A stretch of 47,436 nucleotides of DNA from Actinomycetota bacterium (GTDB lineage Bacteria > Actinomycetota > Acidimicrobiia > Acidimicrobiales > Palsa-688): contig JAJPKN010000051.1 of NCBI GenBank assembly GCA_021323695.1, positions 1 to 47,436 on the forward strand. The letters are read 5' to 3'. Below, piece by piece: positions 24,789-32,567 of this stretch. How positions within the stretch are numbered: the first letter of the stretch is position 1; each line of letters opens with the position of its first letter. The translations under genes were made by a program, and so were the position numbers. The notes under the pieces are model-generated. The model was given only the letters and a program-made list of their open reading frames with translations, made no database searches and had not been told where the DNA came from.

Positions 24789-25594
24789 GGGGTGCTCGCT
24801 CCAGCTGAGGCTTCGGCCGGTTGCCCCTTGGCGTGGCCGTTCAGGCCGGTGATGGCGGCGACGATGGTCTCCGGTGGGACCTCCCGTACGTCGAAAATGC
24901 CGTTGTTGCGCCCCAGGAACAGCACCACGGCACGGTCAGCGACAGCCCGGACGTCTGCCAGGTTGTGGGTTATCACGATGACCCCATGGCCCCGGTCCCT
25001 AAGTTGCCGGATCATTTTCAGTACCTCCGCTGTCTGGGCGCCCCCGAGAGCAGCTGTGGGCTCGTCCAGGACGAAAATGGGAGGGTCGCCGAGCAAGGAG
25101 CGGGCGATGGCCACCGTCTGGCGCTGGCCGCCCGAGAGGCTGGCCACCGGCGTGCGCACGGAGGGGATCTTGGCAGACAGGCTGCGCAGGAGCGCCCAGG
25201 ATTGGCGTTCCATGGACTCCTCGGCCAAAAGCAGGCGGCCCTCCGCCCGTCCCAGGAAGAGGTTGGCCACGACGTCGAGGTTCTCGCACAGGGCGAGGTC
25301 CTGGTAGATGATGGCCAAGCCATGCCGGCGAGAGTCCGCTGGGCTCGTGATGGAGACCGGCTGCCCGTTGATCTCGATGGCCCCCGCATCGGGGCTGTAG
25401 ACCCCAGCCAGGATCTTGACCAGCGTCGACTTGCCGGCACCATTGTCGCCGAGCAGGGCGACGACCTCTCCTGCCCACAGCTCCAGGCTCACGTCCCTGA
25501 GGGCTTGTACTGCCCCGAAGGCCTTGCTTATGCCGTGCAACGCCAAAATAGGCCTGGCCGTCGCTGCTGTTGCACGTCCATCGTTTGGGTGCAC
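24785..25594 (-). CDS. xylG: Sugar ABC transporter ATP-binding protein, single-domain type
   Basis: A 269-residue ATPase with Walker A GDNGAGKST (49-57), Q-loop IIYQDLA (95-101), signature LSGGQRQ (153-159), Walker B IFVLDEPTAAL (173-183) and H-loop VIVITHN. It is about half the length of classical XylG/RbsA, which carry two ATPase domains. It must therefore work as a homodimer, as do many actinobacterial xylose-type systems. Start is GTG 25594 (MHPNDG). A 125-nt gap follows the binding-protein gene. Confidence 0.92.
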   Translation of the reverse strand: MHPNDGRATAATARPILALHGISKAFGAVQALRDVSLELWAGEVVALLGDNGAGKSTLVKILAGVYSPDAGAIEINGQPVSITSPADSRRHGLAIIYQDLALCENLDVVANLFLGRAEGRLLLAEESMERQSWALLRSLSAKIPSVRTPVASLSGGQRQTVAIARSLLGDPPIFVLDEPTAALGGAQTAEVLKMIRQLRDRGHGVIVITHNLADVRAVADRAVVLFLGRNNGIFDVREVPPETIVAAITGLNGHAKGQPAEASAGASTP

Positions 25595-25719
25595 CTTGTA
25601 CCTCCAGCTTCGAGGGGAGCTTGGGGGATGCCTCCCCGTGCGCCCCTCGAGGTGAGCAGGGCTTGGCCCGGTGGGAAGGCCGGCCGGCTCTCTCGCCGGG
25701 CCAAGCGCCGACTGGGCTG

Positions 25720-26832
25720 CTAGACCTTTATCCCCGCGGCCTTGCAGACGGTGACGTACAGTGGCGTGCAGACTTGGCTTGCCGTGTAGAAGCCGCTCTG
25801 GACGAGGATCTTGTTGATGGTCCCGAAGGTAACGGCTTGGGGCTGGTTGAGGAACTCGGGGGCTCCCTCGATGGTCGCCGGAGAGCGCGGCACGGGCTTG
25901 CCCTGGGCCAGGTCATAGGCGGCAATGGCCGCTGCCTTGGCTTCCAGTCGGAAGTCGTTGAAGGTGGTCTCGTACTGGAGGCCGTCCAGGATCGACTGGA
26001 CTCCCGGTATGCTCGCGTCCAGGCCGGTGATCGGAGGCCACGGGTTGAAGGCGTTCTCCGTCCCCTTCAGGGCACCGATCGCTGCCCCCGCATTGCCGTC
26101 GTTCATTGAGTAGATCCCGACGATCTTGTCCCCGAACCGGGTGATCTGCTGGGTCATGAAGACGCTCTGCACCGATGGGTCCCAGGAGTCGTTGCTAGCC
26201 AAGATCTTGTACCCACTGGCCTTGATCACGGGCAGGGCGGCTGCCTTCATGTGGACCGCGTTGGGGTCGGTGTCGGCACCGTTGAGCATTATTATCCCGT
26301 GGCCGCCGCCTTTGGGGGCGTGGTCGGCTTCGAGCTTGGCCACCAGGGCCTGGGCTTGTAGCCTGCCCACCTCGCTGTAGTTGTTGGACACCACGTAGGA
26401 AAGATCTGGGCTTTTGATCAGGCGGTCATAGGATATTACCGGTATGCCGTGCGCCTTGGCCGCTCGGACCATGCTCCCGGCGGTTGCCCCGTCAATAGGG
26501 TCGAGGACGAGCACGTTGACGTGCTTGGCGACCATCGCCTCCGCCTGTGACTCCTGCGTGGTGACGCTGTCAGCCGCGTTTTGGAAGTCCACCTTGCAGG
26601 TAGGGCAGAGCTTGGCGATCTCTGCCTTGAAGTACGGGTAGTCCTGGGTGTTGTAACGGGGGACGAAGATGTCGGGCAGGAGGAGCCCGAAGGTGTACCC
26701 TCCTGCAGCCGTCTTGGCCGCCGAGCGGGCCGACGCCGAGGCCACTTGCCCCGGCAGGCCCACGGTGACGAGCGACAGGGCAAGCGATGCGGCCGTGGCC
26801 AGGCTGGACAATAACTTGGTCGGTGTTGTCAT
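25720..26832 (-). CDS. xylF: Periplasmic-binding-type sugar receptor
   Basis: A 370-residue exported receptor from ATG 26832, with GGAG 9 nt upstream. The N-terminal 32 residues are a signal peptide (MTTPTKLLSSLATAASLALS, ending VASASA). The mature part is a Peripla_BP_4 fold: FGLLLPDIFVPRYNTQDYPY, VLVLDPIDGATAGSM, VISYDRLI, YSMNDGNAGAAIGAL and ITGLDASIPGVQSI. These closely resemble the XylF/ChvE group. It has no lipobox Cys, so it is presumably held or released outside the membrane. It is the first structural gene after the GntR regulator and the receptor for the importer encoded downstream. Confidence 0.92.
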   Translation of the reverse strand: MTTPTKLLSSLATAASLALSLVTVGLPGQVASASARSAAKTAAGGYTFGLLLPDIFVPRYNTQDYPYFKAEIAKLCPTCKVDFQNAADSVTTQESQAEAMVAKHVNVLVLDPIDGATAGSMVRAAKAHGIPVISYDRLIKSPDLSYVVSNNYSEVGRLQAQALVAKLEADHAPKGGGHGIIMLNGADTDPNAVHMKAAALPVIKASGYKILASNDSWDPSVQSVFMTQQITRFGDKIVGIYSMNDGNAGAAIGALKGTENAFNPWPPITGLDASIPGVQSILDGLQYETTFNDFRLEAKAAAIAAYDLAQGKPVPRSPATIEGAPEFLNQPQAVTFGTINKILVQSGFYTASQVCTPLYVTVCKAAGIKV

Positions 26833-26947
26833 TTGTTGGTGCTCCTTTTCGGTGATGGTGCAGTCATGGCTGGTAAGTACGGGGCGTGCCCCAAGGGGCC
26901 AGCCAGCACGGGGGTGGCCCACGCTGGCAGGGGCCACCACGGTGGCC

Positions 26948-27886
26948 TCACGGCTGGCTCCTCGGCTCGCCCTGGTGGGCCGCGCTGGCCGGCACCTCCG
27001 TGCGCCTGGCGGCCTTGGCCCTGGGCCTGGCCGTCGCCCAGCCCTTGGCTGGCATGCTGCGGGCGGCCCAACCGTCGAGGGAGCCCTGGCCCATGGCGCG
27101 TTCCAAGACTTCAGCCGTGCCCTGCCCGCTGGTGGCGGTCACGTCGAGCTCCATGACGAAGTCGTAGAGCGCAGCCGGCAGGGCGCACGAGAAGTACTCG
27201 ATGGGCTGGCCGCTGGCACTGAAGGAGACGCGTTCGACTTGGATGACCGGGTCGTAGCGGCCGGTGTGCAGCACCAGGCTCTCCTCGGTGCTCGCCCGGC
27301 GCACGGACATGCGTTGCACGGCATGGGTGATCTGCTCACCGGTCACCTGTTCGAGCAGGGCGAACAGCGATTGGGACAGGTCGAGGCGGTCGAGGCCGGG
27401 GTAGGTGGCGACCGGCACGTAGGACACCTGGATGGCCGTGGGCGCCCCGTCGGCCTCGTGCAGGCGTTCCACCCGGAACAGCTCTTCTGCCTCGCCCACG
27501 CGGAGCAGGTCGGCCGCGCGGGCGTCCTTGACCCGGCGGACCGAGCGGACGTGGGTCCGGTTGTGCAGGCCGGCTGCCAGGAGGTCGTCGGTGAAGAACC
27601 CTCTGAGGCGCGTGAGGCGCTGGTGGACCCGGGGTTGGAAGTACAGCGGCCCCCGAGACCGTCGCCTGCGCACCACGCCATCGGCGATGAGCTGGGCAAG
27701 GGCTTGGCGCACAGTGATCCGGCTGACGCCGAAGAGCTCGCATAGCTCCTTTTGAGTAGGTAGTGGCTGTTCGGCGCCCAGTTGGCGGGCCCGCAGCTCC
27801 AACTGCTCGCGCAGCTGCTGGTATAGGGGTATGGGGCTCTCTATCTTCAGCAACTGAAGGGGTACCTGTGGAGGACGTTCGCTCAA
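26948..27886 (-). CDS. GntR-family (HutC/UTRA) transcriptional regulator
   Basis: A regulator of about 312 residues. The winged HTH (SPIPLYQQLREQLELRARQL, LPTQKELCELFGVSRITVRQ) is followed by a UTRA effector domain (VERLHEADGAPTAIQVSYVP to QPIEYFSCALPAALYDFVME). About 60 low-complexity residues at the C-terminus exceed the family norm. TTG 27886 after GAGGTGG is the likely start. The in-frame GTG at 27919 lies inside the -10 box and cannot be used by a transcript starting there. It heads the catabolic operon and probably responds to a sugar-acid intermediate, repressing its own promoter. Confidence 0.88.
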   Translation of the reverse strand: MSERPPQVPLQLLKIESPIPLYQQLREQLELRARQLGAEQPLPTQKELCELFGVSRITVRQALAQLIADGVVRRRRSRGPLYFQPRVHQRLTRLRGFFTDDLLAAGLHNRTHVRSVRRVKDARAADLLRVGEAEELFRVERLHEADGAPTAIQVSYVPVATYPGLDRLDLSQSLFALLEQVTGEQITHAVQRMSVRRASTEESLVLHTGRYDPVIQVERVSFSASGQPIEYFSCALPAALYDFVMELDVTATSGQGTAEVLERAMGQGSLDGWAARSMPAKGWATARPRAKAARRTEVPASAAHQGEPRSQP

Positions 27887-27910
27887 GGGGCCACCTCTCG
27901 TTGAAGCGTG

Positions 27911-27944
27911 GTATAACACTATAACATCATGTCACGAACGTCAA
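27911..27944 (-). promoter_or_regulatory. Promoter and operator of the catabolic operon
   Basis: On the minus strand TTGACG (27944-27939) and TATAGT (27923-27918) are spaced by 15 bp, the only AT-rich patch in this region. GTTATA repeats with the phase GTTATAGTGTTATAC over 27925-27911, giving TATA-N4-TATA symmetry that overlaps the -10 box, as expected of a GntR-type operator. The rest of the gap to 28298 is GC-rich with no recognisable gene. Confidence 0.5.
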
Positions 27945-28298
27945 GAGTCAGGTAGCCCTCACGCCCACATCCATGGTCAGGTGTGCCTCATGCCTCCAGG
28001 GGCCAGGCCGGCCCGGCCCTTGGTGCCCGGACGGCCTTCCGCCCTGGCCCACAGGTCGGGCTGGGCCACCGGTCGGGGGCCAGGCCCACTCGCCAGCACG
28101 GGCCCAACCAACTAGGTCACGGCCCGGGCCGCCAACGGGGCCCGCCAAGGCCCTGGCCTGCCGATGGCCAACGCGCCTCGCTGGGCGCTCGCCATGGCAA
28201 AGGACCGACGTGCCTTGGCCCACCGGGGCCAAAGGCCAGCGAGGGCCCTTCCCCGGGGTGGGGGAGGAGCCCCTTTCGCTTGGGGGGCTTAAGGGAGC

Positions 28299-29672
28299 TC
28301 AGCCCACCCAGACGGTCTTCAGGTTGCAGAACGCCCTTATGCCGTGGGCCGAAAGTTCCCGGCCGTACCCCGACGCCTTTACCCCTCCGAAGGGCAGCTC
28401 GGGGTAGGAGGTCACCATGCCGTTGATGAACACCGCCCCCGCTTCGAGGTCCCTCACGAGCAGCGCGACCTCGTCCTGGTCGTTGGTCCAGGCGTTCGCC
28501 CCCAGCCCGAACTGGGTACCGTTGGCGAGCTCGATCGCCTCGTCGAGGCTGGAGACCCGGTAGACGCTGGCCACCGGCCCGAACACCTCCTCCGAGTACA
28601 CCCGCATGTGGGGCTCTATACCGCTCAGCACCGTCGGAGGGTAGAACCAGCCCGGCCCGGGGAGGCGGTCGCCGCCGCAGAGCACCTTGGCGCCCTTGTC
28701 GACGGCATCGGCCACGAGCGCTTCTACGTCCTGGCGGCCGGCGCTGGTAGCCAGCGGCCCCATGTCGGTCGTCTCGTCCAAGGGGTCACCGACGGACAGT
28801 GCCGTCATGTCCTCGACGAACCGGCGCTCGAACTCGTCGGCCACCTCTTCGTGGACGATGAAGCGCTTGGCGGCAATGCACGACTGCCCCGCGTTCTGGC
28901 AGCGGGCCTTGGTGGCCACCTCGGCCGCGGCAGCCAGGTCGGCGCTCGGCATCACGATGAAAGGGTCGCTCCCGCCCAGCTCCAGCACGCTGGGCTTGAC
29001 CATCGCCCCGGCTAGTGCCCCGACGGCGGCTCCTGCGGGGCCCGAGCCGGTCAGCGTCACCGCTGCCACCCGGGGGTCACGGACCACCTCTTCCACTCGG
29101 GACGAGCCGATGAGCAGAGCCTGGAAGCTGCCCTCGGGGAAGCCGGCGCGGGTGAACAAGCTGCCCAGGTACAACGCGGTCTGGGGCACGTTGGACGCGT
29201 GCTTGAGCAGGCCTACGTTGCCGGCCATGAGCGCGGGTGCAGCAAACCTCACCACCTGCCACAAGGGGAAGTTCCACGGCATGATGGCGAGCACCGCCCC
29301 CAGGGGCTGGTAACGGGCGAACGCCTTGCGGGCGCCAACCGCCCCGGGGTCGGCAGGCTCGTCCGCCAGGTACTCTTCGGCGTGCTGTGCGTAGTGCTCG
29401 CAGGCGCGGCTGCACTTGGCCACCTCGGCGCGCGCCGAGCGGATGGTCTTGCCCATCTCGGTCGTGATGGTGCGGGCGACCATCTCCTGCTCCTCGTCCA
29501 GCAGCCGGGCGGCGTTGCGCATCCAGGTGGCACGCTGCTCGAAGCTCGTCCGGCGGGCCTCCCGGGCACAGCTGTACGCCCGCTCCAGGCACGAGCCCAC
29601 CTTGGCGTCGGACATCTCCTCGAAGGTCTGGAGGACCTCCCCGGTCGCTGGGTTGGTTGTGGCGATACCCAT
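28299..29672 (-). CDS. Succinate-semialdehyde-type dehydrogenase
   Basis: A 457-residue ALDH of the Sad/GabD1 class, shorter than the operon ALDH. It has Asn134 in MPWNFPLWQ, LTGSGPAG, general base Glu231 in LELGGSDPF, nucleophile Cys265 in GQSCIAAKR, EVFGPV and LPFGGVKASGYGREL. It probably oxidises succinate semialdehyde or a related C4/C5 semialdehyde. Start ATG 29672 follows GGGGAAGAG. It is separated by 412 bp from the GntR gene and so is likely a single unit. The divergent gap to the peroxiredoxin gene (29673-29989) presumably holds both promoters but shows no clear boxes. Confidence 0.9.
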   Translation of the reverse strand: MGIATTNPATGEVLQTFEEMSDAKVGSCLERAYSCAREARRTSFEQRATWMRNAARLLDEEQEMVARTITTEMGKTIRSARAEVAKCSRACEHYAQHAEEYLADEPADPGAVGARKAFARYQPLGAVLAIMPWNFPLWQVVRFAAPALMAGNVGLLKHASNVPQTALYLGSLFTRAGFPEGSFQALLIGSSRVEEVVRDPRVAAVTLTGSGPAGAAVGALAGAMVKPSVLELGGSDPFIVMPSADLAAAAEVATKARCQNAGQSCIAAKRFIVHEEVADEFERRFVEDMTALSVGDPLDETTDMGPLATSAGRQDVEALVADAVDKGAKVLCGGDRLPGPGWFYPPTVLSGIEPHMRVYSEEVFGPVASVYRVSSLDEAIELANGTQFGLGANAWTNDQDEVALLVRDLEAGAVFINGMVTSYPELPFGGVKASGYGRELSAHGIRAFCNLKTVWVG

Positions 29673-29989
29673 CTCTTCCCCTTGCCCCTGTTCGGTTGCC
29701 GCCCAGCGTAGTGCCGGGCCGGCCACGGGCGCCGCATCGAGGGGCGGGCAGCCCCAGGTGCCTATGCCGACGGGCGGCCCGGGGGACGCCCGGGGCCGTG
29801 GCGCTCAGGGCCGGCCTGGGCGCCTACGCCGTGGGCTAGCCCTGCCGGAGCCGCGGCACGCGTGTGTAGAGTGCACAAGGTGGGGTGATAGGGGCGCCTA
29901 ACCAGGCGCTGCGGCCACCCCGCACCTGTCCCGATAGCCACCCCAAGCCGGCGCCGCAAGCGCCTTGGAGAGAGGAGCAGAACAACCGC

Positions 29990-30646
29990 ATGAGCCTGTC
30001 CATCAACGACACCGCCCCAGACTTCGAAGCTGACACCACCCACGGGCGCATAAGGTTCCACGAATGGATCGATGGTTCGTGGGCAGTCCTGTTCTCCCAC
30101 CCCAAGGACTTCACCCCGGTCTGCACCACCGAGCTCGGCTACATGGCGAAGATCCAGCCGGAGTTCGAGCGTCGCGGCGTGAAGATAATCGGCCTTTCCG
30201 TCGACTCGGTCGCCGACCATGCCACCTGGGCCAGCGACATCGAGGAGACCCAGGGGGCCAAGCCCAACTACCCGATCATCGGTGACGCTGACTTCCAGGT
30301 GTCGAAGTTGTACGGGATGCTGCCGGCCAGCACGGCTGGGGACGCCAAGGCCCGTACCCCCAATGACAACCAGACGGTCCGCAACGTGTTCGTCATCGGG
30401 CCGGACAAGAAGATCAAGCTTATCTTGGTCTACCCGATGTCCACCGGCCGCAACTTCGACGAGGTGCTGAGGGTGATCGATGCCCTCCAGCTGTCGGCCA
30501 AGCACAAGGTCTCGACGCCGGTCAACTGGAAGCCAGGCGACGACGTGATCATCTCCGGGGCCGTGAGCAACGACGAAGCCAGGCAGCTGTTCGGCGAGTG
30601 GAAGGAGCCCAAGCCTTACATCCGCATCGTGCCCCAGCCCAGCTGA
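29990..30646 (+). CDS. 1-Cys (Prx6-type) peroxiredoxin
   Basis: A 218-residue thiol peroxidase. Peroxidatic Cys45 sits in the Prx6 motif HPKDFTPVCTTELG, with Thr42 two residues into the PxxxTxxC core. No resolving Cys is present anywhere. The C-terminal 1-cysPrx domain (PVNWKPGDDVIISGAVSNDE) is complete. It reduces hydrogen peroxide and alkyl hydroperoxides in the cytosol. ATG 29990 is preceded by AGGAG 12 nt upstream. The nearby thioredoxin/reductase operon on the opposite strand may recycle it, as the genes converge within 140 bp. Confidence 0.93.
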   Translation: MSLSINDTAPDFEADTTHGRIRFHEWIDGSWAVLFSHPKDFTPVCTTELGYMAKIQPEFERRGVKIIGLSVDSVADHATWASDIEETQGAKPNYPIIGDADFQVSKLYGMLPASTAGDAKARTPNDNQTVRNVFVIGPDKKIKLILVYPMSTGRNFDEVLRVIDALQLSAKHKVSTPVNWKPGDDVIISGAVSNDEARQLFGEWKEPKPYIRIVPQPS

Positions 30647-30785
30647 CAGAGGTCCTGTCGCTTGCCGGGGGTTGTCCTGCCTGGGGCCGAGGTTGGCGTC
30701 GCCGGGCGGCGGCCTTGCGGGGGCAAGCTTCGTTCTGCGCCGGGCGGGCGACGTAGCCGGCGCGCCCACAGCGCTGGCTCGTCGC

Positions 30786-31091
30786 CTACGGCTGCTGAGC
30801 AGTCTCCTTGGGGCTACCCATCCGGTCCTCGAGCTCGGCAAGCAGGCCGAGCAGTGGCTCCAGGATGTCTTCGTGGGTGCAGGAATAGCAGCGGCGCCGG
30901 CCGTCGACCCGCACCTGGACCAGGCCGGCTTTGCGGAGAGCCGCGAGGTGCTTGGATGTCGTGGGCTGGTCGAGGCCGCAGCCGGCGCTCAGGTTGCCGA
31001 CATCGCACTCGCCCCTGGACAACGCCTGCAGCAGCGCTCGACGCGCCGGGTGTGCGAGAGCCCTGCAGACCTCGGTCAGGATGTCCGTCAA
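30786..31091 (-). CDS. ArsR-family winged-helix regulator
   Basis: A 101-residue ArsR/SmtB-type repressor with a helix-turn-helix (LSAGCGLDQPTTSKHLAALR) and the wing (VQVRVDGRRRCYSCTHED). Cys residues occur in ECDVGN, GCG and RRCYSC, so it may sense redox state or metal. The start is TTG 31091, which overlaps the trxB stop (TTGA). It is the last gene of a three-gene operon after trxB and the thioredoxin. A palindrome inside the operon promoter is the likely target, so regulation would be a negative loop. Confidence 0.88.
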   Translation of the reverse strand: MTDILTEVCRALAHPARRALLQALSRGECDVGNLSAGCGLDQPTTSKHLAALRKAGLVQVRVDGRRRCYSCTHEDILEPLLGLLAELEDRMGSPKETAQQP

Positions 31092-32017
31092 GCGGCGAGC
31101 TCGTTCAGGTACTCCAGGGCCGATAGCGCCGCTACCGTGCCGTCAGCCACGGCGGTGGTGATCTGCCGCACCCGCTTGTGCCGCACGTCACCGGCAGCGA
31201 AGACCCCGGGCAGGCTAGTCCGCAGCTCCTCGTCGGTGACGACCTCGCCGCGCTCGTTCAGCTTGACCTGTCCCTCAAAGGCCCCAGAGTTGGGGACGTA
31301 GCCGATAAATACGAAGCAGCCGTCGACCAGGGTCTCGGTGACGGCTCCCGTCTCCTTGTCGGCGGAGCGCACGGCTGCCAGCCCGGACTGACCCGTAAAG
31401 GCGAGCACCCGCTGGTTCATGAGGAAGCTGATCTTGTCGTTGGCCCGTGCCTCGGCGACGGCCCACGCTTCGGCCTGGAAGTGGTCGAACTCGTGGATGA
31501 CGGTGACCCGTGAGGCGTACTTGCTCAACGACACCGACTCCTCGAGCGCGGAGTTGCCGCCGCCGATGACGGCGATCGGGCGACCGGTGAAGAACTCGCC
31601 GTCGCAGGTGGCGCAAAAGGAGATCCCCTGGCCGACGAAGCGCTCTTCGCCCTCCACCCCAAGCTTGCGTGGGACGCCACCGGAAGCGATGATGACTGCC
31701 TTGGTGGTGACGCGGGTGCCGTTCTTCAGCGTTACCGCCTTGACGTCGCCGGTCAGGTCGACCTCCGCGACCCGCGCGAAGGCCTTGACTTCGCACCCGA
31801 AGCTGCGGGCTTGTTGTGCCATCACCTGGGACAGTTCCCGGCCGGATGTCTCGGTCACGCCCGGGTAGTTCGCCACCTTTTCGGTCAGGACCATCTGCCC
31901 ACCGACGCTGCCGTTGTCCAGGACGAGCACCGACCGCCGGGCCCGCGCCGCGTAGATCCCCGCAGTCAGGCCGGCTGGCCCTGCCCCCAAGATGACGATG
32001 TCGTAGTCCGTGCTCAT
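31088..32017 (-). CDS. trxB: Thioredoxin-reductase-like flavoprotein, atypical cofactor site
   Basis: A 309-residue low-molecular-weight thioredoxin reductase. It has the FAD motif GAGPAG (11-16), the redox pair Cys135-Cys138 in CATCDGEFF, the second dinucleotide motif GGGNSALEE (152-160) and the FAD-closing GVFAAGDVR. The NADPH 2'-phosphate motif HRRxxxR of the classical enzyme is absent. The chain reads VIHEFDHFQAE there, so NADPH is unlikely to be the donor. NADH, another reductant, or a ferredoxin-dependent mode are possible. The partner thioredoxin gene is 12 nt upstream and is also atypical. The ArsR gene overlaps its 3' end. Confidence 0.92.
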   Translation of the reverse strand: MSTDYDIVILGAGPAGLTAGIYAARARRSVLVLDNGSVGGQMVLTEKVANYPGVTETSGRELSQVMAQQARSFGCEVKAFARVAEVDLTGDVKAVTLKNGTRVTTKAVIIASGGVPRKLGVEGEERFVGQGISFCATCDGEFFTGRPIAVIGGGNSALEESVSLSKYASRVTVIHEFDHFQAEAWAVAEARANDKISFLMNQRVLAFTGQSGLAAVRSADKETGAVTETLVDGCFVFIGYVPNSGAFEGQVKLNERGEVVTDEELRTSLPGVFAAGDVRHKRVRQITTAVADGTVAALSALEYLNELAA

Positions 32018-32029
32018 GGGTGCTGGCGG

Positions 32030-32380
32030 TCAGCGTCCCGCCCCGAACTTCTCGTCGAGGACCGCGGTGACCTGCTCCATGGTCTGGATGCCGCTCGTAG
32101 CGGCAACGACCTTACCGTTCTTGAAGTACACGGTGAAAGGCAGCCCCATGAAGCCCCTGGTCTCGGGCAGGCTGCGGATGACGCGGCCCACGGGCTCGTC
32201 GAAAGCCATGTCCCGGAAGGCCACGTGTGGGTAATCGGGCGTGAGGGCCTCCATGATGTCGTACACGGGCAGGCACATCGGGCCCATGCGGCCGCAGCAG
32301 ACCATGACGTTCTCGTTGTCCGCCAGGGTGTCCTTGAAGGCCTGCTCCGACTCGATGTGCTCCAGTCCGGTTTGCAGCAT
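32030..32380 (-). CDS. Thioredoxin-fold protein with non-canonical active site
   Basis: A 116-residue thioredoxin-like protein starting at ATG 32380, with GGAGAG about 10 nt upstream. The fold is recognisable (NVMVCCGRMGPMCLPVYDIM, FRDMAFDEPVGRV, the cis-Pro loop MGLPFTVYFKNGKVV). The usual WCGPC is replaced by CCGRMGPMC, with Cys pairs 27/28 and Cys35. No canonical CxxC exists at the expected site. Pairing with the unusual reductase just downstream suggests a dedicated electron-transfer couple. Substrates are unknown; the 1-Cys peroxiredoxin nearby is one guess. Confidence 0.85.
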   Translation of the reverse strand: MLQTGLEHIESEQAFKDTLADNENVMVCCGRMGPMCLPVYDIMEALTPDYPHVAFRDMAFDEPVGRVIRSLPETRGFMGLPFTVYFKNGKVVAATSGIQTMEQVTAVLDEKFGAGR

Positions 32381-32416
32381 GACGTGCTCTCCTCTCCTAC
32401 GGCGCCTTCGCACCAT

Positions 32417-32444
32417 GTTATATGTACGATCTATCATATGCTAA
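32417..32444 (-). promoter_or_regulatory. Promoter with palindromic operator for the thioredoxin operon
   Basis: On the minus strand TTAGCA (32444-32439) and TATAAC (32422-32417) are spaced by 16 bp. The spacer is filled by an imperfect palindrome centred at 32429/32430. ATATG (32420-32424), central GATC (32428-32431) and CATAT (32435-32439) are its symmetric parts. ArsR-family repressors commonly bind such sites between -35 and -10. Binding by the operon's own ArsR protein is inferred. Confidence 0.55.
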
Positions 32445-32567
32445 CAGCGGTATGCTTCATCCAGCGGCCGGAGCGCCCGACGGGCCACGCGGCCGGGCCA
32501 CACGGCTGGGCTCCCTGGCCCATACTGGTCATAGGGACCCACTTGGCCACAGGGGCGACCACGACCT

